Made by a program: the position numbers and the translations under genes
From: Symsagittifera roscoffensis
Taxonomy: Eukaryota; Xenacoelomorpha; Acoela; Convolutidae
DNA length: 64,000 bases
Direction of reading: 5' to 3'
Assembly (NCBI RefSeq): GCF_963678635.1
Contig: NC_087068.1
Coordinates: forward strand, 45,305,013 to 45,369,012
In this document: one piece after another, positions 33,600 to 44,939 of the stretch
How positions within the stretch are numbered: the stretch's first letter is position 1
How the letters are laid out: every line of letters begins with the position of its first letter
Notes under the pieces: generated by a model
Databases searched by the model: none
Told to the model about the DNA's origin: nothing
Seen by the model: only the letters and a program-made list of their open reading frames with translations

Positions 33600-34130
33600 T
33601 GTTATTAATTTTCAATTAATTTCCATATTGCCAAGCAAAAAAATATTCAAAATTTATCTATTTTCATTGATTTTTAAAAATGAACTAGAGTTGATTGGAA
33701 ACCGACAACAAATGGATACATACAAAGTGTTGATTTTTTTTATTCCCTTGCCCAACTCGCTAAGGTTGAACCTTTTGTAGGAACTGCGAATCTAGCCGTT
33801 ATCAAATTTACCCAAATTTCAACTTTTTTGGAAAATTGGAAACAATTTTGTGCCGCCGGAGATTCGTTCCTTTGGTCTTTAGAGTTTGAGTCTTACGTTG
33901 TAACCATTATACCCTGAAGCCTTTGATTATGATCTGACTTTTTGTTCTATGTTTGGTTCCTTTGTCTTTTATGATTTTTGATTTTTAATTTTTTCAAAGC
34001 GTATATCAATTCTGTCGGCGTCAAAAGATCAAGGTCAAAAAATTCAAATGGTTTTTGAATGTTTTGTATGGGAATATTTTATATGGGACTGTTTTGTATG
34101 TGCATCTTTAAAATAAGTAGCCTGCTTCAA
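33600..34130. other. Intron sequence, no supported gene
   Basis: AT-rich; GTATGGGAATATTTTATATG and GGGACTGTTTTGTATG near 34070 form a small local repeat. Nothing else is recognised. Confidence 0.4.
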
Positions 34131-34134
34131 CTAT

Positions 34135-34420
34135 TTGGACGGATTAATCAGATAAATCCCCGCTTCGCGTTAATAGCGCGAATTATACCACGCGTTAATT
34201 GGTCTCAAATCGACCAAACTGGTAATCTTTAAACCCCCATAACTTTATGAAGCAAGATCACTCTTCAAATTTAGTCTTAAAACAACAGTACTTTTTGGAT
34301 GACATAAAAAATTTCGTATTTAAATACGATGGCTTTTTAAAAACCGAAATTTGTCGCGAGAATAAAGTTCACCCGAGCACTAATAGTTCGACATTTTCTT
34401 CGAAAATCGAAACAATACTA
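34135..34420 (-). repeat. Repeat B, partial
   Basis: Contains CGCTTCGCGTTAATAGCGCG, AATCTTTAAACCCCCATAAC and CGAGCACTAATAGTTCGAC, the second half of repeat B in reverse orientation. It ends about 135 bp before the DxD exon of copy 2. Confidence 0.75.
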
Positions 34421-34556
34421 AAATGGGAATTCTATTAGTTGATTCTCCTTAAATGGTCCATTTCCGAGTTGAATTGATCCTAGAAATTTACGCCATTGTT
34501 TTACAAAAAAAAAACATCTAAGACCGGGGACGTTGATGGAAAAAATATTTTTCCAG

Positions 34557-34905
34557 GCTGCCGATGTTGTTCGGGTTGTCCTTCTTGCTAAATATGGAGG
34601 TATTTATTCAGATTCCGATGTCATTTTGATGCAAAATTTATCGCATGAAGGAAGTTTTATTACTCGACAACTCGGTGGAAATATGAATTCTGCTTTTATG
34701 AGGCTATCATCTCATGAGCCTATTTTGGCATCGGTTATTGATGCCATGAAGGCATCTCTTTCAACTGTCGGTTACTATTCATTACTTGGAAGGTTTATTG
34801 ACACGGTTGAAGAATATTGTCTGAAAAACTGCCCGGACACTTACAATATCACACTGAAGAAAAATTTACAAGTAGATTTGCTTTGTTGCAATATAACAAT
34901 TTTAG
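34557..34905 (+). CDS. A4GALT-like glycosyltransferase copy 2, exon 4 (DxD catalytic exon)
   Basis: Begins after TTTTTCCAG and encodes 116 residues plus one base. It opens AADVVRVVLLAKYGGIYSDS with DVILMQNL following: the SDALR-like helix and the DxD motif (DSD) that binds the metal and UDP-sugar in the A4GALT family. MNSAFMRLSSHEP and DAMKASLSTVGYY align with the family's N-AFLAF acceptor-side block. Then YSLLGRFIDTVEEYC and VDLLCCNITILG. The donor TTTTAG before GTAAAA is phase 1. The frame is intact, unlike copy 1. Two NXT/NXS-like sites (CPDTYNIT) are possible glycosylation sites. The specific sugar and acceptor cannot be deduced. Confidence 0.9.
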
Positions 34906-35281
34906 GTAAAAAAACGTATTCTCTATTAATACTTTTATAATATATGATACCGCTTCTTTATGTTAAGTTTTATGAGTAATTTTCCCTTTTTTTTCATTTA
35001 TTTTCAAAACTCAAGACATGCACCGCGTTAGAACAATAAAATCAACTATATTCAAGCTTTATTTCAAATTTCCAATGTTCAAGGATGTGAAAGTGCAAGA
35101 TTCGAACTCAAGTAAAACTTTCAAATTAAATTATTAAATAGCAAATGCTACTAGCAGAGAAGAAATTTGGGCTACATTAAGTAGAAAAGAACCAATAGAT
35201 ATTATAGTCTTCTTCCAATTTTTACGTTCAAAACCCTTTTGTCGGTCAAACGCATCGATCTTTGTTTGACTCGTATCGACA

Positions 35282-35938
35282 CAGGGGAGTATCTAGGATT
35301 TTATCAAGGGAAGAGGCGGATTTTCAAAAAATTTTCAAAAATTTATCGATTTTTTTAATGTCTACCAAATTGATTTTCAGAGCTCTCACAAATCACTACA
35401 AAGACCCTATTTTAAACAAACTTTCTGCGCCGCCGCAAGCCCAAGGCGCCTCTAGAAAAAATTAGGGTCTGCCAGCAGGGGCGGATCAAGGAGGGGGGGG
35501 GGGGAGGGCTTGTTGGCTTCACTCCCTCGCTCAGGGATTCGACCCCCTGCCGACCCAAAGAGTCCCCCCTTTATACTTTGGCGCCAATATATACTAATAC
35601 TAAGGGGGGAAGGCGCGCCGAAAAAATGATAATTTTAGGTCAAAATTTTCCAAAAAGTGGTTAAAAAGACTTTTTTTAAATTTTTTTCTGCGGAACAGAA
35701 AAAAAGGCCAAATCAGGGAGGTTTTAGTGCTTTAGGAGAGCTCAAAAAATCAATTTGGTCGACCTAAGAAAAATCGACAAAAAATTTTCAAAACTTTTGA
35801 AAATTCGCCTCCCCCTCGAAAAAATCCTAGATCCGTCCCTGTCTGCCAGCCAAAAATGGATATCTTAAAACAGTACAAAGGGGGTCGAATCTCCGAGGGG
35901 AGGGCGTCTCCTCCCCACCAAGCCCTAAGTGACTCGAC
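35282..35938 (-). mobile_element. hAT-like MITE interrupted by another member
   Basis: Left half from CAGGGGAGTATCTAGGATTT (35282) to the duplicated TCTGCCAG at 35468-35475. The right half resumes at 35850 with CCAAAAATGGATATCTTAAA and runs through GGGGGTCGAATCTCCGAGG. An uninterrupted relative (about 44020) reads TCCGTCCGCCAAAATTGGAT at the junction, which confirms the two halves belong together. The left half also has an internal deletion. Confidence 0.8.
35476..35841 (+). mobile_element. hAT-like MITE nested in a relative, exact 8-bp target duplication
   Basis: 366-bp copy with left terminus CAGGGGCGGATCAAGG and right terminus, in reverse complement, CAGGGACGGATCTAGG. TCTGCCAG is present on both sides (35468-35475 and 35842-35849). 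It is the clearest proof in the window that this family moved by transposition, and it inserted in the opposite orientation to its host. Confidence 0.95.
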
Positions 35939-35941
35939 CAC

Positions 35942-38900
35942 ATTGTCACTGATTTATCATTGAGTAACTTTATCTCACCATTTCTTTTTCTCGATTATTG
36001 CTTATATTGTAACGATATGTTGTGTTTACTCTCATAAAGAAATTAGCACTTTCAAAAATTTGGAGCAGACAAAAAAAATCAAGAAACTAGTTTATGACGA
36101 AATTTTTCCTCCAATAAGAATATGTCTAAAAACGAAATTATAGATTTATAGATGTTAACAGCATAACTTTATGTGTACATCTAACAAAAAACGATTTCAA
36201 GGCGGTGAGATACAAAGCAAGAAATTGTGTTTTGAAAACGCTCTATACAATTGTGGCAAGTTTACAAAAAGAAACAATGGAGTTGGTTGATAAAACTTTT
36301 TGTTTCTCATTTAAAGTTGTGTTCTAAGTTAGAGCTATACTAGATGATAACATATAACATAGTCAATCTAATCCTATTTTTGAAATGATATTTATATCAA
36401 CACACAAATTAAAAGGGTTGATTAAATAAGTATAAATGAGTTATAATTGGATGAAAAACTGTCTTAAATACCAAAATAGGTTTGGGGATATTGGCTTTAA
36501 TTTTTTAAATTAAAATTAAAAGAGAACATTAGACTATTACCTCTGTCAGTTCTGGAACGTTAAGTTTTTCAAAAAAAATTTGTATTAAAAAAAATAAGTG
36601 ATAAATTTCAAAAAAAAAAATAATTCAAATCGACTGAGTTAGTGGGGAACTTCTCAGCTCTTTGGCAGAGACACATCTGCACCTGCAGTATTGACCTCAA
36701 ACTTCGCTTTACCCCTTTTCATCATTATCGTGTTAAAATTGAAATTTGCAACTTAGTGACTTTTTAGCATATAAATGAAAAAATTAGACAGGGCAATTTA
36801 TTAGTTTTTCACCTGCCTTATTAAATATAAAATTCGAAGTCATTTGTAAGGATTGCAAAATGACTGAGGTCTTTGTCGCTGCGTTGTCTGATTTTCAAGG
36901 CAAGACAGTAAACCAGTCCGCCCAACTGAAGGGCGACATACTTTTTTTCTAAATCCAGGCCAAAAGCAACAGAAAAAAGTGAGAAAGTCAGTCCGATCCT
37001 TATAAAACTATTTAAATCGTAGGGGCAACTCATAGGTTAGAAAACTAAGTTAAATAGAAAATTAGTGTAGTTTTTGCATTGTTATAAGTTCAAATGATCT
37101 TTTCTGTTTGGGTTAAAAACTTATTGATGAGATGATTCTTAAATTTAAAATGATGTCCTCAATTTTGTCGGTGGACAATTGCACTTACTTTCATATTCGT
37201 TTCCTTCTCTCACAATGTCTTTAATCATTTTTCTTTTATTGGACTCCTGGAACGTCAATTGAAAGTTGCTTTAAGTCTCCCGGTCCTGATGTTTGTTATA
37301 ATTGTCAACAACAATTCTGGATTGCAACCATGTTGATGGGGTTTTGCTCATATAGCAACCATGTTGCTTCCGGATTTCAACCATGTTGCTGGGGTTTCGC
37401 TCCTGACATACGAAAACACAATGCCCAATTTTGTTGTTCTTTCTTGTGCTGACTCCGTCTTGGCTAGTTGAATTAGAAGCTTCAAGTTTCTTACCGGTTT
37501 GCAATTCGTTGTTAAAAATCCTTGAAATAAATAATTACTCTGTCCTACAAAATCAGATAATAGAAGAGTTTTGTTTCTTTCCTTAATTAAGTATTGTTAC
37601 TTTTTATAAGCTAAGTAACTCCGAATTGGGTAATTATTCTGTCCTGTTTAGTAATTGTTTCCATATTATGGGTATTCTTGTGTCATGCACAATTTAAGTA
37701 ATGATAACTTTTTTAAGGTCATGCACAATTTAAGTAATGGTAACTTTTTTAAGGTCAGTCACTCTGAAACCGGTAATTACGGTGTTCTGTTTACTAAGTG
37801 TTTTCCCTGACATGGGTATTTTTAGGAAATGCACAAACACGCAACAGTGAAAAGTATTTAAAAAAATTAATGCGTTGATCAGCCATCGGTTACGGAATTT
37901 TTTTTTCAACAATTATTACCTTCTTGATTGGGAACTCAAATTGACATCTTTTGTGTTATGCTTATTCACAAAACCATTGATAATTTGAGAGTACTAAAAA
38001 CTTGTGTGTTCAATTAGGATTGCTTCCTCAATGATACTGGCGGTTTTTTTTGTAATAAAGGTTCAGTCTTAATTGTTCTGGTGAAATATAAATTGTATTC
38101 ACATTGGCAAGTACATGGTCGAATTCAATAAGATGTTGTAATCAAGCACGAGTTGATATCAATTGCAATGCAGACTATTTTCCTTAGCAAAAATTATTTC
38201 GAATACTTCTCGAAACATCTCACTTTGGTCAGCTATCAAATTTGGCTAATGAATGGCCATTATGGTACTCATTATGCTTATCTTATAGTTAAAAAAATGA
38301 AATTAAAGGCAATTACTTTTTTCCATAATCTCACATAGACATTTTGTCTGAAATCAAACTACGATTTTTTAAAAATCTTGAAAGTTTTCTCAAACTGTAT
38401 TCACTAGGTCTCAATGATCTCTGATTATATCAAATTGCTAGGTCTTTGACCAAATTGACAGTTGAAGATTTTTAATGAATAGTTATATCCATATGCTTTT
38501 AAATGCTAAATGATGACAATGGAACAAAACTTATTACAGTTTAAGGTACTGACCTTGCGCAGATTAGCATTGCTTTTTTGTAAATCCAATATAATAAGCA
38601 GGCGCTACAGGTTCACTTGAATGAATTATGTTTCATGAATATCCAATATGAATTGGACACTTATGAAACATAAAACTTTTACATGCAATTTACATTCTCA
38701 ACCAATTTGATGCGTTAAGGAAACTTTAGAGAAGACCACCAACAGAAACGCAGAAGAAGTAATTGTTCGGATTTTTCAAATAGATTTAAATTGCTTGCAT
38801 GGTCATTGAAAAGGTTATAATTTGAGGAGAAGTATGCAAACTTGGTTAATCACTCAAGCTTCGAAATAGTAAACAGATATAAAAAAGATTTTTTGCGTTT

Positions 38901-41900
38901 CCCTGTTGATTCTTAAAAATATAATTGACCGTATTTCTATATTAAATTGTTTTGCCGATTGGTCCTTCCAATTAAATTATTTTAAATCTGTGAGATGTTG
39001 AAGCAAAACAAGATTGACTTTTTTGTGTATAAAATTTTTGCATAAACGTTTCTGCCCTTTTATCTACACAATTTCTTTTCAGGATTGAATGGGAGGCCGT
39101 ATCGTCTCATATTGAACCGAATTAAACTCTATGTCTGCTATCAAATGCGTTCTGAATTGCAACTGCGACGGCTGGTCGAATGCTTAGTGAAAAAGTTTTT
39201 TTTCTTATGATTTATGAAAAAATATGCATATTCATTTGGGTCATTCGCCATTTTTGCTTTATCTGATTTAAAATTTGAATGAAAGTAAGGATGTTTCGGA
39301 TCTGTACCTGATAAATTATGAGTATTGAAAAAATTTATTTAAACTTTGTGAGGTTTGTTGGGATCAAGGAATATAATTTTCTGTTCAATTTATCAATGAT
39401 GCTAAGATGGCTGGTAATATTTTTTAGAACCGAAATAACTTTTGGGGTATTCCTTCGAAAAAGAAAGGTTAATTCGTGATTACTTTTCCTGGGATGTTTG
39501 AACAAAATGGTGACTTGATCCTTTTAGATGATGGTGATCGATATACAGAATAAGTGGAGTTGTTCTTTAACTTTAGTTTCAATTTGAATGCTGTTCTGTT
39601 GACCTGATAAAACTGGACAGAGTATTTTACAGCATTTTGCAAGCATAAGTTTTTATTCCGAGAACTTATAAAAATTGGAGAACGCATAAGTAACTTATGA
39701 AATTATTACTCTTAAAGACGATGAATCCTAAATTTTTATCATTTGTTAGTAAAATTTTTGGGAAGTTAGGATCTTGTTGTGGAAAATCTTGTTTTTCTTT
39801 GATTTGAGTTTAGGATGATAATAAAAAGCGATTGGAAGTGAAGCAACTAACCGTTCTTGTGGTATGTAAATTTTATTTTTTGATATTTTTTTTGCTGGAG
39901 AATCATGTCTATTTCTGGAGTGTATCGTTGGAATGATTACTGTTTATCTTCATTAGGGTGATTTAATAAAATACTAATAAGACCCTTCTCAATGTTAGTA
40001 ATATGCCATGTGATGTTGAAGTTGTCTATTTTGAAATGTGTTGACATTAAAAATTAAGCTCATATGAAATTTGTAAAAAAAAATCAAAAGTGGGACAAAT
40101 TCTAAGAAAGTTGCGCTCTAGCTATGCCTATTGACTAAATCTAGGAGAAAAAATCAAATCATTAAGATTCACTTAGTGAAAATTTTTTTAAAATTTAATT
40201 TTGCAACTTTTGAGGAATAAGAAAACATATAAGTGCCAATTTAACAACTTACAGAGATTGAGCTCAGCAGTATTTTTAAGTCCGGTTTATATCCAAAACC
40301 TGTAAAAAAAATTACTTTGTAGAAAAAAAAACACCTAATTCTGTTCTTTTTTTTGTTTTCGTTATTTACTCCCCCAAATTCTGTAAATGGTGCGTTAACT
40401 GTTGAGTGATTTAAGATTAGGTTATATCTTGAGATATCATGTAGTAAGTTAAGGATAATTTCCTGATACTATTCGGGAACCTAAAAATTTTCTAATTCAT
40501 TTGCTAAAATTGTGTCTTCATGGCAGTTTGTACGAATTTTTTTTCTCGATTGTTCTGAAATGTTTAAAATAAACTAGAATTAATTTATTAAAATCAAGCT
40601 AATACTCTTGTTGGTCGCCTTTTCTTCTTGTGAAATTTTTAAATTGGTGAGTTTTCCGCAAATTGCAGTTTAAAATTGTGAGAACAAACTTTTATCTATT
40701 CTTACTGCTGTATGTCATGATAATTGTAGTGTTGATACAAAAATGTTTCGTCGGTATCTAAGATGGAGACATATCTGTGATTGAGTGAAAAAGTGTCATT
40801 TGTAAGAAATGAATTTGTGCTCGTGTTGAGTTTTGATGTTGTGTTTTTTGATGTATTCTGCGCAACCTTTTGAAAAGTTTAATCTTTTATCATCAGTTCG
40901 CACTTTATGTGTTGGTTTTTGGTTATCTAAATCTGGTGATAAGATTTAAATAATGAATATACCATACGGTGCGGTTACATTGCATATACTGGTTATTTAG
41001 TGATATAATATTTGTCTTTTTAATTTAACTTCTGGAAAATCTTGATGGCATGGGGTACTGCCGTTTCGAAACAAATTTATGATGAAATTTTGAAAGAATT
41101 TTTCTTTTCCTCCTGATGGGTCATTGTCTGGACGTATGACAACTGGTAGAAAAGAATGATCATCGAAATCATCGTCGTATTAAATCGTTTTCATGTAGTG
41201 TCACTGTTAATCTGTTTTTTTTTTCAATATGTTGTATAAGTTGATTTCAATTTTCTGTTTGAGCTGGTTAGCGGTTACAAGTTTTTTCTATTCTTCATTT
41301 ACTTTTTGTTGACGATGCTGTTGTTGCTTCTGAATCGGCAAAATGTCTATCGTTGAATTGTTGAGTATTCTGACTGTTTGCTTTATCTTGTACGTTTTCA
41401 AGATTTCGTATGGTTGCTGTATCAGATTGTGAAATTGCGTTTTGTCTTCTGGAAAAACGGGTTTTTAGAATTTAATTTTGCTTGTAAAAAGAATCTATTT
41501 TTCAAACTGTTCATTTTGTTAGTTACTCATTTTGTGAATGTTAATTTATTCTCTGGGTCGTTTTGTTGTTGCAAGATGGGTTAAGGAGAGAGCATATCAG
41601 TTCGATAGATTGATGTCCTACAGTTCTCAATCGTATGTGACAATTACTATGCTTAAGTTAGCTAATTCTTACTTAAATGGGGATCGATATGATGTCGAGT
41701 GTTAGAGAATGAAACACTAATCCAGTGTTAAGGTTTAATTATCAGATTGTTAGATATTTTTAATTAGCTTACTAACTCTATGAGTTGTTATAGGCCTGGG
41801 TCAAACAAGAGGCGGGGTTCAAGTGAAAGATAAATAACTGAAATTCTTCACTGTTTAGCTTAATTTAAATGATAAAATGAGTTTTTGAAAAAGTTTGTAC

Positions 41901-42100
41901 GCTAGTCCTGGGTTGTATGGAAAAGTTAAAAACTGAATCGACGTTTAAGGTTGTTATTTTTTGGGATGCGTTGTTTTTTAAAGGAAAATTCATTAAATCT
42001 AAGGAAAACCTTGATGATCTAAGTTTAAGAAAGAATTAAGTAAAACTTTCAGGCAATTTTTTTAAAGTTAAAGATGAAAAGTTAAAGATCATATGAAATT
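35942..42100. other. Long intron 4 sequence of glycosyltransferase copy 2
   Basis: About 6 kb of AT-rich DNA without supportable genes. Small tandem repeats occur at 37310-37400 (CAACCATGTTG units) and 37690-37760. An exon-like open patch at 39063-39200 is discussed under rejected items. Confidence 0.5.
37688..37757 (+). repeat. Two-unit tandem repeat (about 38 bp)
   Basis: TCATGCACAATTTAAGTAAT, then GATAACTTTTTTAAGG, is immediately repeated with one change. Confidence 0.9.
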
Positions 42101-42119
42101 GTGTGATAAACAATTTTTT

Positions 42120-42440
42120 TATCGGGGTTTTGTACTTTTATTTTTCTTGTTTTCCACGCAACATGAGGTACCACAAATGATCATCGGACTGGGCAGAGTG
42201 AATCTCATATTAAAGCCCTTTCGTTCGTGATTCGAACAATTTTCTTAAAATTTCAGAAAAAAAAATCCAGTGAAAGAGAAATTGGATATAAATGGATTTT
42301 TTGTCCAATTTCGACCTTTTTAGTTTTAAAAGTCTTTTTGGCACTTCCTTGACAAAATTCTTTTCAAGCGAAAATATCGAACAGTTTTTCATGTTTTGTT
42401 TGTTATTCGTTTTAAAGATAACTGTTGTCGATTATGCCTA
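42120..42440 (+). repeat. Dispersed repeat E, partial
   Basis: TTTTCTTGTTTTCCACGCAA, then ACATGAGGTACCACAAATGA and TCATCGGACTGGG. The GGTACCACAAATGATCATCG segment is the unoccupied version of the site where the TIR element at 52446-53249 has inserted. Confidence 0.8.
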
Positions 42441-42611
42441 CATTTCTAGCTATTGATTCGTGTGTATAGTTATCTCATTACACCACTCACAAAAAAACTA
42501 CACTAAAGTGAAGAACTTTTTCTGGTAGTTTTTTTTTTTTCAATATAGTCGTTACATTCCGCAACCGGCTAACTTTGTTTCATAGTGATTTAACTGACTC
42601 AACTACTCAAC

Positions 42612-42811
42612 NNNNNNNNNNNNNNNNNNNNNNNNNNNNNNNNNNNNNNNNNNNNNNNNNNNNNNNNNNNNNNNNNNNNNNNNNNNNNNNNNNNNNNNNN
42701 NNNNNNNNNNNNNNNNNNNNNNNNNNNNNNNNNNNNNNNNNNNNNNNNNNNNNNNNNNNNNNNNNNNNNNNNNNNNNNNNNNNNNNNNNNNNNNNNNNNN
42801 NNNNNNNNNNN
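42612..42811. other. Assembly gap, 200 N
   Basis: Undetermined bases, same length as the first gap. The left flank is ordinary intron; the right flank is the middle of repeat B, so repeats probably caused the break. Confidence 0.98.
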
Positions 42812-43087
42812 GATTGAATCTTCGTTTACGCGTTAAAAGCGCGAAACGTATCGCAAGTTATTTGTCTCAAATTGGCCAAAATACCAATCTTTAAACCCCC
42901 ATAACTTTAGGAAAAATGATCAAAGAAGGAATACTTTTTTTCAAACTTAATCTCAAGACAACAATACCTATCGAATGAAATTTAAAATTTCCGTAAGAAA
43001 TTGACTAAGTAAAAAGTCGAAATTTGTCTGAAGAAAAAACATACCGAGCACAAATATTCCGTTATTTTCGTTACGAAAGTCGAAGCA
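42812..43087 (-). repeat. Repeat B, truncated by the gap
   Basis: Reads from CGTTTACGCGTTAAAAGCGC through AATCTTTAAACCCCCATAAC to GTTATTTTCGTTACGAAAGT, the end of repeat B in reverse orientation. Confidence 0.8.
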
Positions 43088-43750
43088 AAGATGGTCGAGC
43101 ACGGTCGAAACACCTTCGACTCTTGTCTATGAATTTGAGAACTGTCAGAATATAAGTTGAGCAGAGTTGAAACGATGATATATTACAAGAGGTGGTAGGT
43201 TCAATTTGAATAGCTGGATCGCTTTTTGTTAGACTTCGCTCATTATTTAAAATTTCTTTCAAAAACCAAATTTTTGGCAAAAGAAATAAAAATTCTGAAT
43301 TTTTGAATTGCATTTCATCTGACAGAGCAATGTATTTGTAGAAACTATCTTAGTAGTAGTAAAATTAATTGAAAATGAAATGACTAAATTATTCCTGACA
43401 GTTCTCATGTTTAATACATGCCTACACTCAAAATTACCACCAATTGTAATATATCAACATTGAAACATCGGACGAACACAACCGAAACATACCAAAGATT
43501 GGTCGAGAATTCGCAAAATAGGTAGAATACACTCGAAAAATAGGCCGAGTCTCAGCGAGTTATAGGTTGAGCACAGTCAAAAAATCTACCAAACAGTCTG
43601 TTAATTTTGGCAAATGGTCGCAAATATACCAACAGGTCTCTGAAATGATCATTGAGTAGATCAGACAAAAAAATCGGTATCATACTTTTTTGGTATCGCA
43701 CCTCATAGGACAAGCGTAGTCAAAAATGGGTAGAGCACGTTCAAACCATA
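43088..43750. repeat. Scattered TCGA minisatellite units
   Basis: Units such as GGTCGAGCACGGTCGAAACA (about 43093) and TAGGTTGAGCACAGTCAAAA (about 43562) recur irregularly, as in the array at 9715. The array is split by the MITE at 43752-44162 and resumes with GAATACAGTCGAAGCTTACC. Confidence 0.75.
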
Positions 43751-43751
43751 T

Positions 43752-44162
43752 CAGGGGCGGATCTAGGATTTTCTCGAGGGGGGGGGGCAGATTTTCAAAC
43801 AAATGAAAAAAAAAATTCGAATTTTTTTTAGGTCGACCAAATTGGTTTTTCGAGCCCTCCCAAGCACTAAAAAGTCCCTATTTTGGCTAAGAAAACAGGC
43901 CTAAAACGCATTTTTAGGCACTTTTTGGAAATTTTTAACCAAAAAATAGTGTTTTTTTGGCGGGCGAATCTCCCCTTAAAATAACTATTTATTGGCGCCA
44001 AAGGCGCCTTCAAAAAATTTTTAGGTTCCGTCCGCCAAAATTGGATGTCTCAAGATAATTCAAATGGGGGACCTTTTGGGTCGGCAGGGGGTCGAATCCC
44101 TGAGGAGGAAAGGAAGGGACTTCCGCCGCCCCCCCCCCCCCCCAAAAAAAAAAACGCCCCTG
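43752..44162 (-). mobile_element. hAT-like MITE with 8-bp target duplication
   Basis: 411-bp copy. Left terminus CAGGGGCGGATCTAGGATTT; right terminus, in reverse complement, CAGGGGCG followed by a T-run. The flanks AACCATAT (43744-43751) and AATCATAT (44163-44170) match at 7 of 8. The interior has long G- and C-runs. It is the best-preserved copy in this orientation and inserted inside the TCGA minisatellite. Confidence 0.9.
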
Positions 44163-44537
44163 AATCATATGTAGAATACAGTCGAAGCTTACCAAAAATG
44201 TGGTCAAATGGAAAAAATTGCAAATTATTAATGAAAATCACGAAATTTCTATTCATGATAAAAATCATACTGATAATGATCATCTTATAAACCATAGTAA
44301 AGGATCAACTTTAGTTCGATTTCAGCTTTTATAATGATAATTAAATTTTTTAATCAATAAAAATCTTAAGAATAATTGTATCAGACATAATCATGAAACT
44401 ATTAAGAAGGACAAAATTCATAATAATCATAAGACCGAAGTTAAGCAAATTGAAAAAAAAAACTGGCAAGGAAAAACATGCTCTGAAAATTTGGAAAAAC
44501 AATTAAACAAAGGTCTGTGAAAAAAGTGTATTTGCAG

Positions 44538-44821
44538 GTTCTAGTGGGCTATGCAACACTGAGTCTTCACAAAAACTAGAAGATTCCGGCTGCAAATTTT
44601 ACCACCATGCGCAGACCTATCAGGCATTTAGAAAAAAAATAAAACTTCAATCTGCTATGGACTTACAATCTTCAATGACGACAACAGCTAAAATTGCGAG
44701 GAAAAGTTGTCCAAAAACAGTTCACGGCTACAAATTTTTCAGCAACTTTTATGAAATCAACAAGGAAAATGATACAACAACAGATGGAAACCCAACAAAT
44801 GAGTCACAGTTTCAGCAATGA
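44538..44821 (+). CDS. A4GALT-like glycosyltransferase copy 2, exon 5 (C-terminus)
   Basis: Follows GTATTTGCAG. The first two bases complete a glycine codon with exon 4. It encodes SSGLCNTESSQKLEDSGC, KFYHHAQTYQAFRKK, SAMDLQSSMTTTAKI, SCPKTVHGYKFF and a polar tail ending NESQFQQ before TGA at 44819-44821. The K-CP-TV segment corresponds to the HCPT block near the end of A4GALT-like enzymes. Together, exons 2-5 give about 325 residues. Adding an N-terminal anchor like copy 1's would reach about 370, slightly over the family's usual length because of the tail. The family's V-H-WN block is not obvious, so the enzyme is divergent. Confidence 0.85.
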
Positions 44822-44927
44822 AAGAGTAATTTTTTGAAAAACAAGATTTTATTTCAACTAAAAATATAGTAGTGGATTACCTTCTGAATTTTGATGCCAA
44901 TATTTTTGATGTAAAATTTAGAAAAAA

Positions 44928-44933
44928 AATAAA
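44928..44933 (+). promoter_or_regulatory. Candidate polyadenylation signal of copy 2
   Basis: AATAAA, about 107 bp after the stop codon of exon 5. In AT-rich DNA this hexamer is common, so support is positional only. Confidence 0.4.
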
Positions 44934-44939
44934 CTCGAA

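Noticed and set aside
39063-39210. Possible extra exon of glycosyltransferase copy 2 (TTTTCAG acceptor, then LNGRPYRLILNRIKLY)
   Set aside because: The phase fits, but copy 1 shows no counterpart, there is no good donor, and direct joining of exons 4 and 5 already gives a full-length enzyme.
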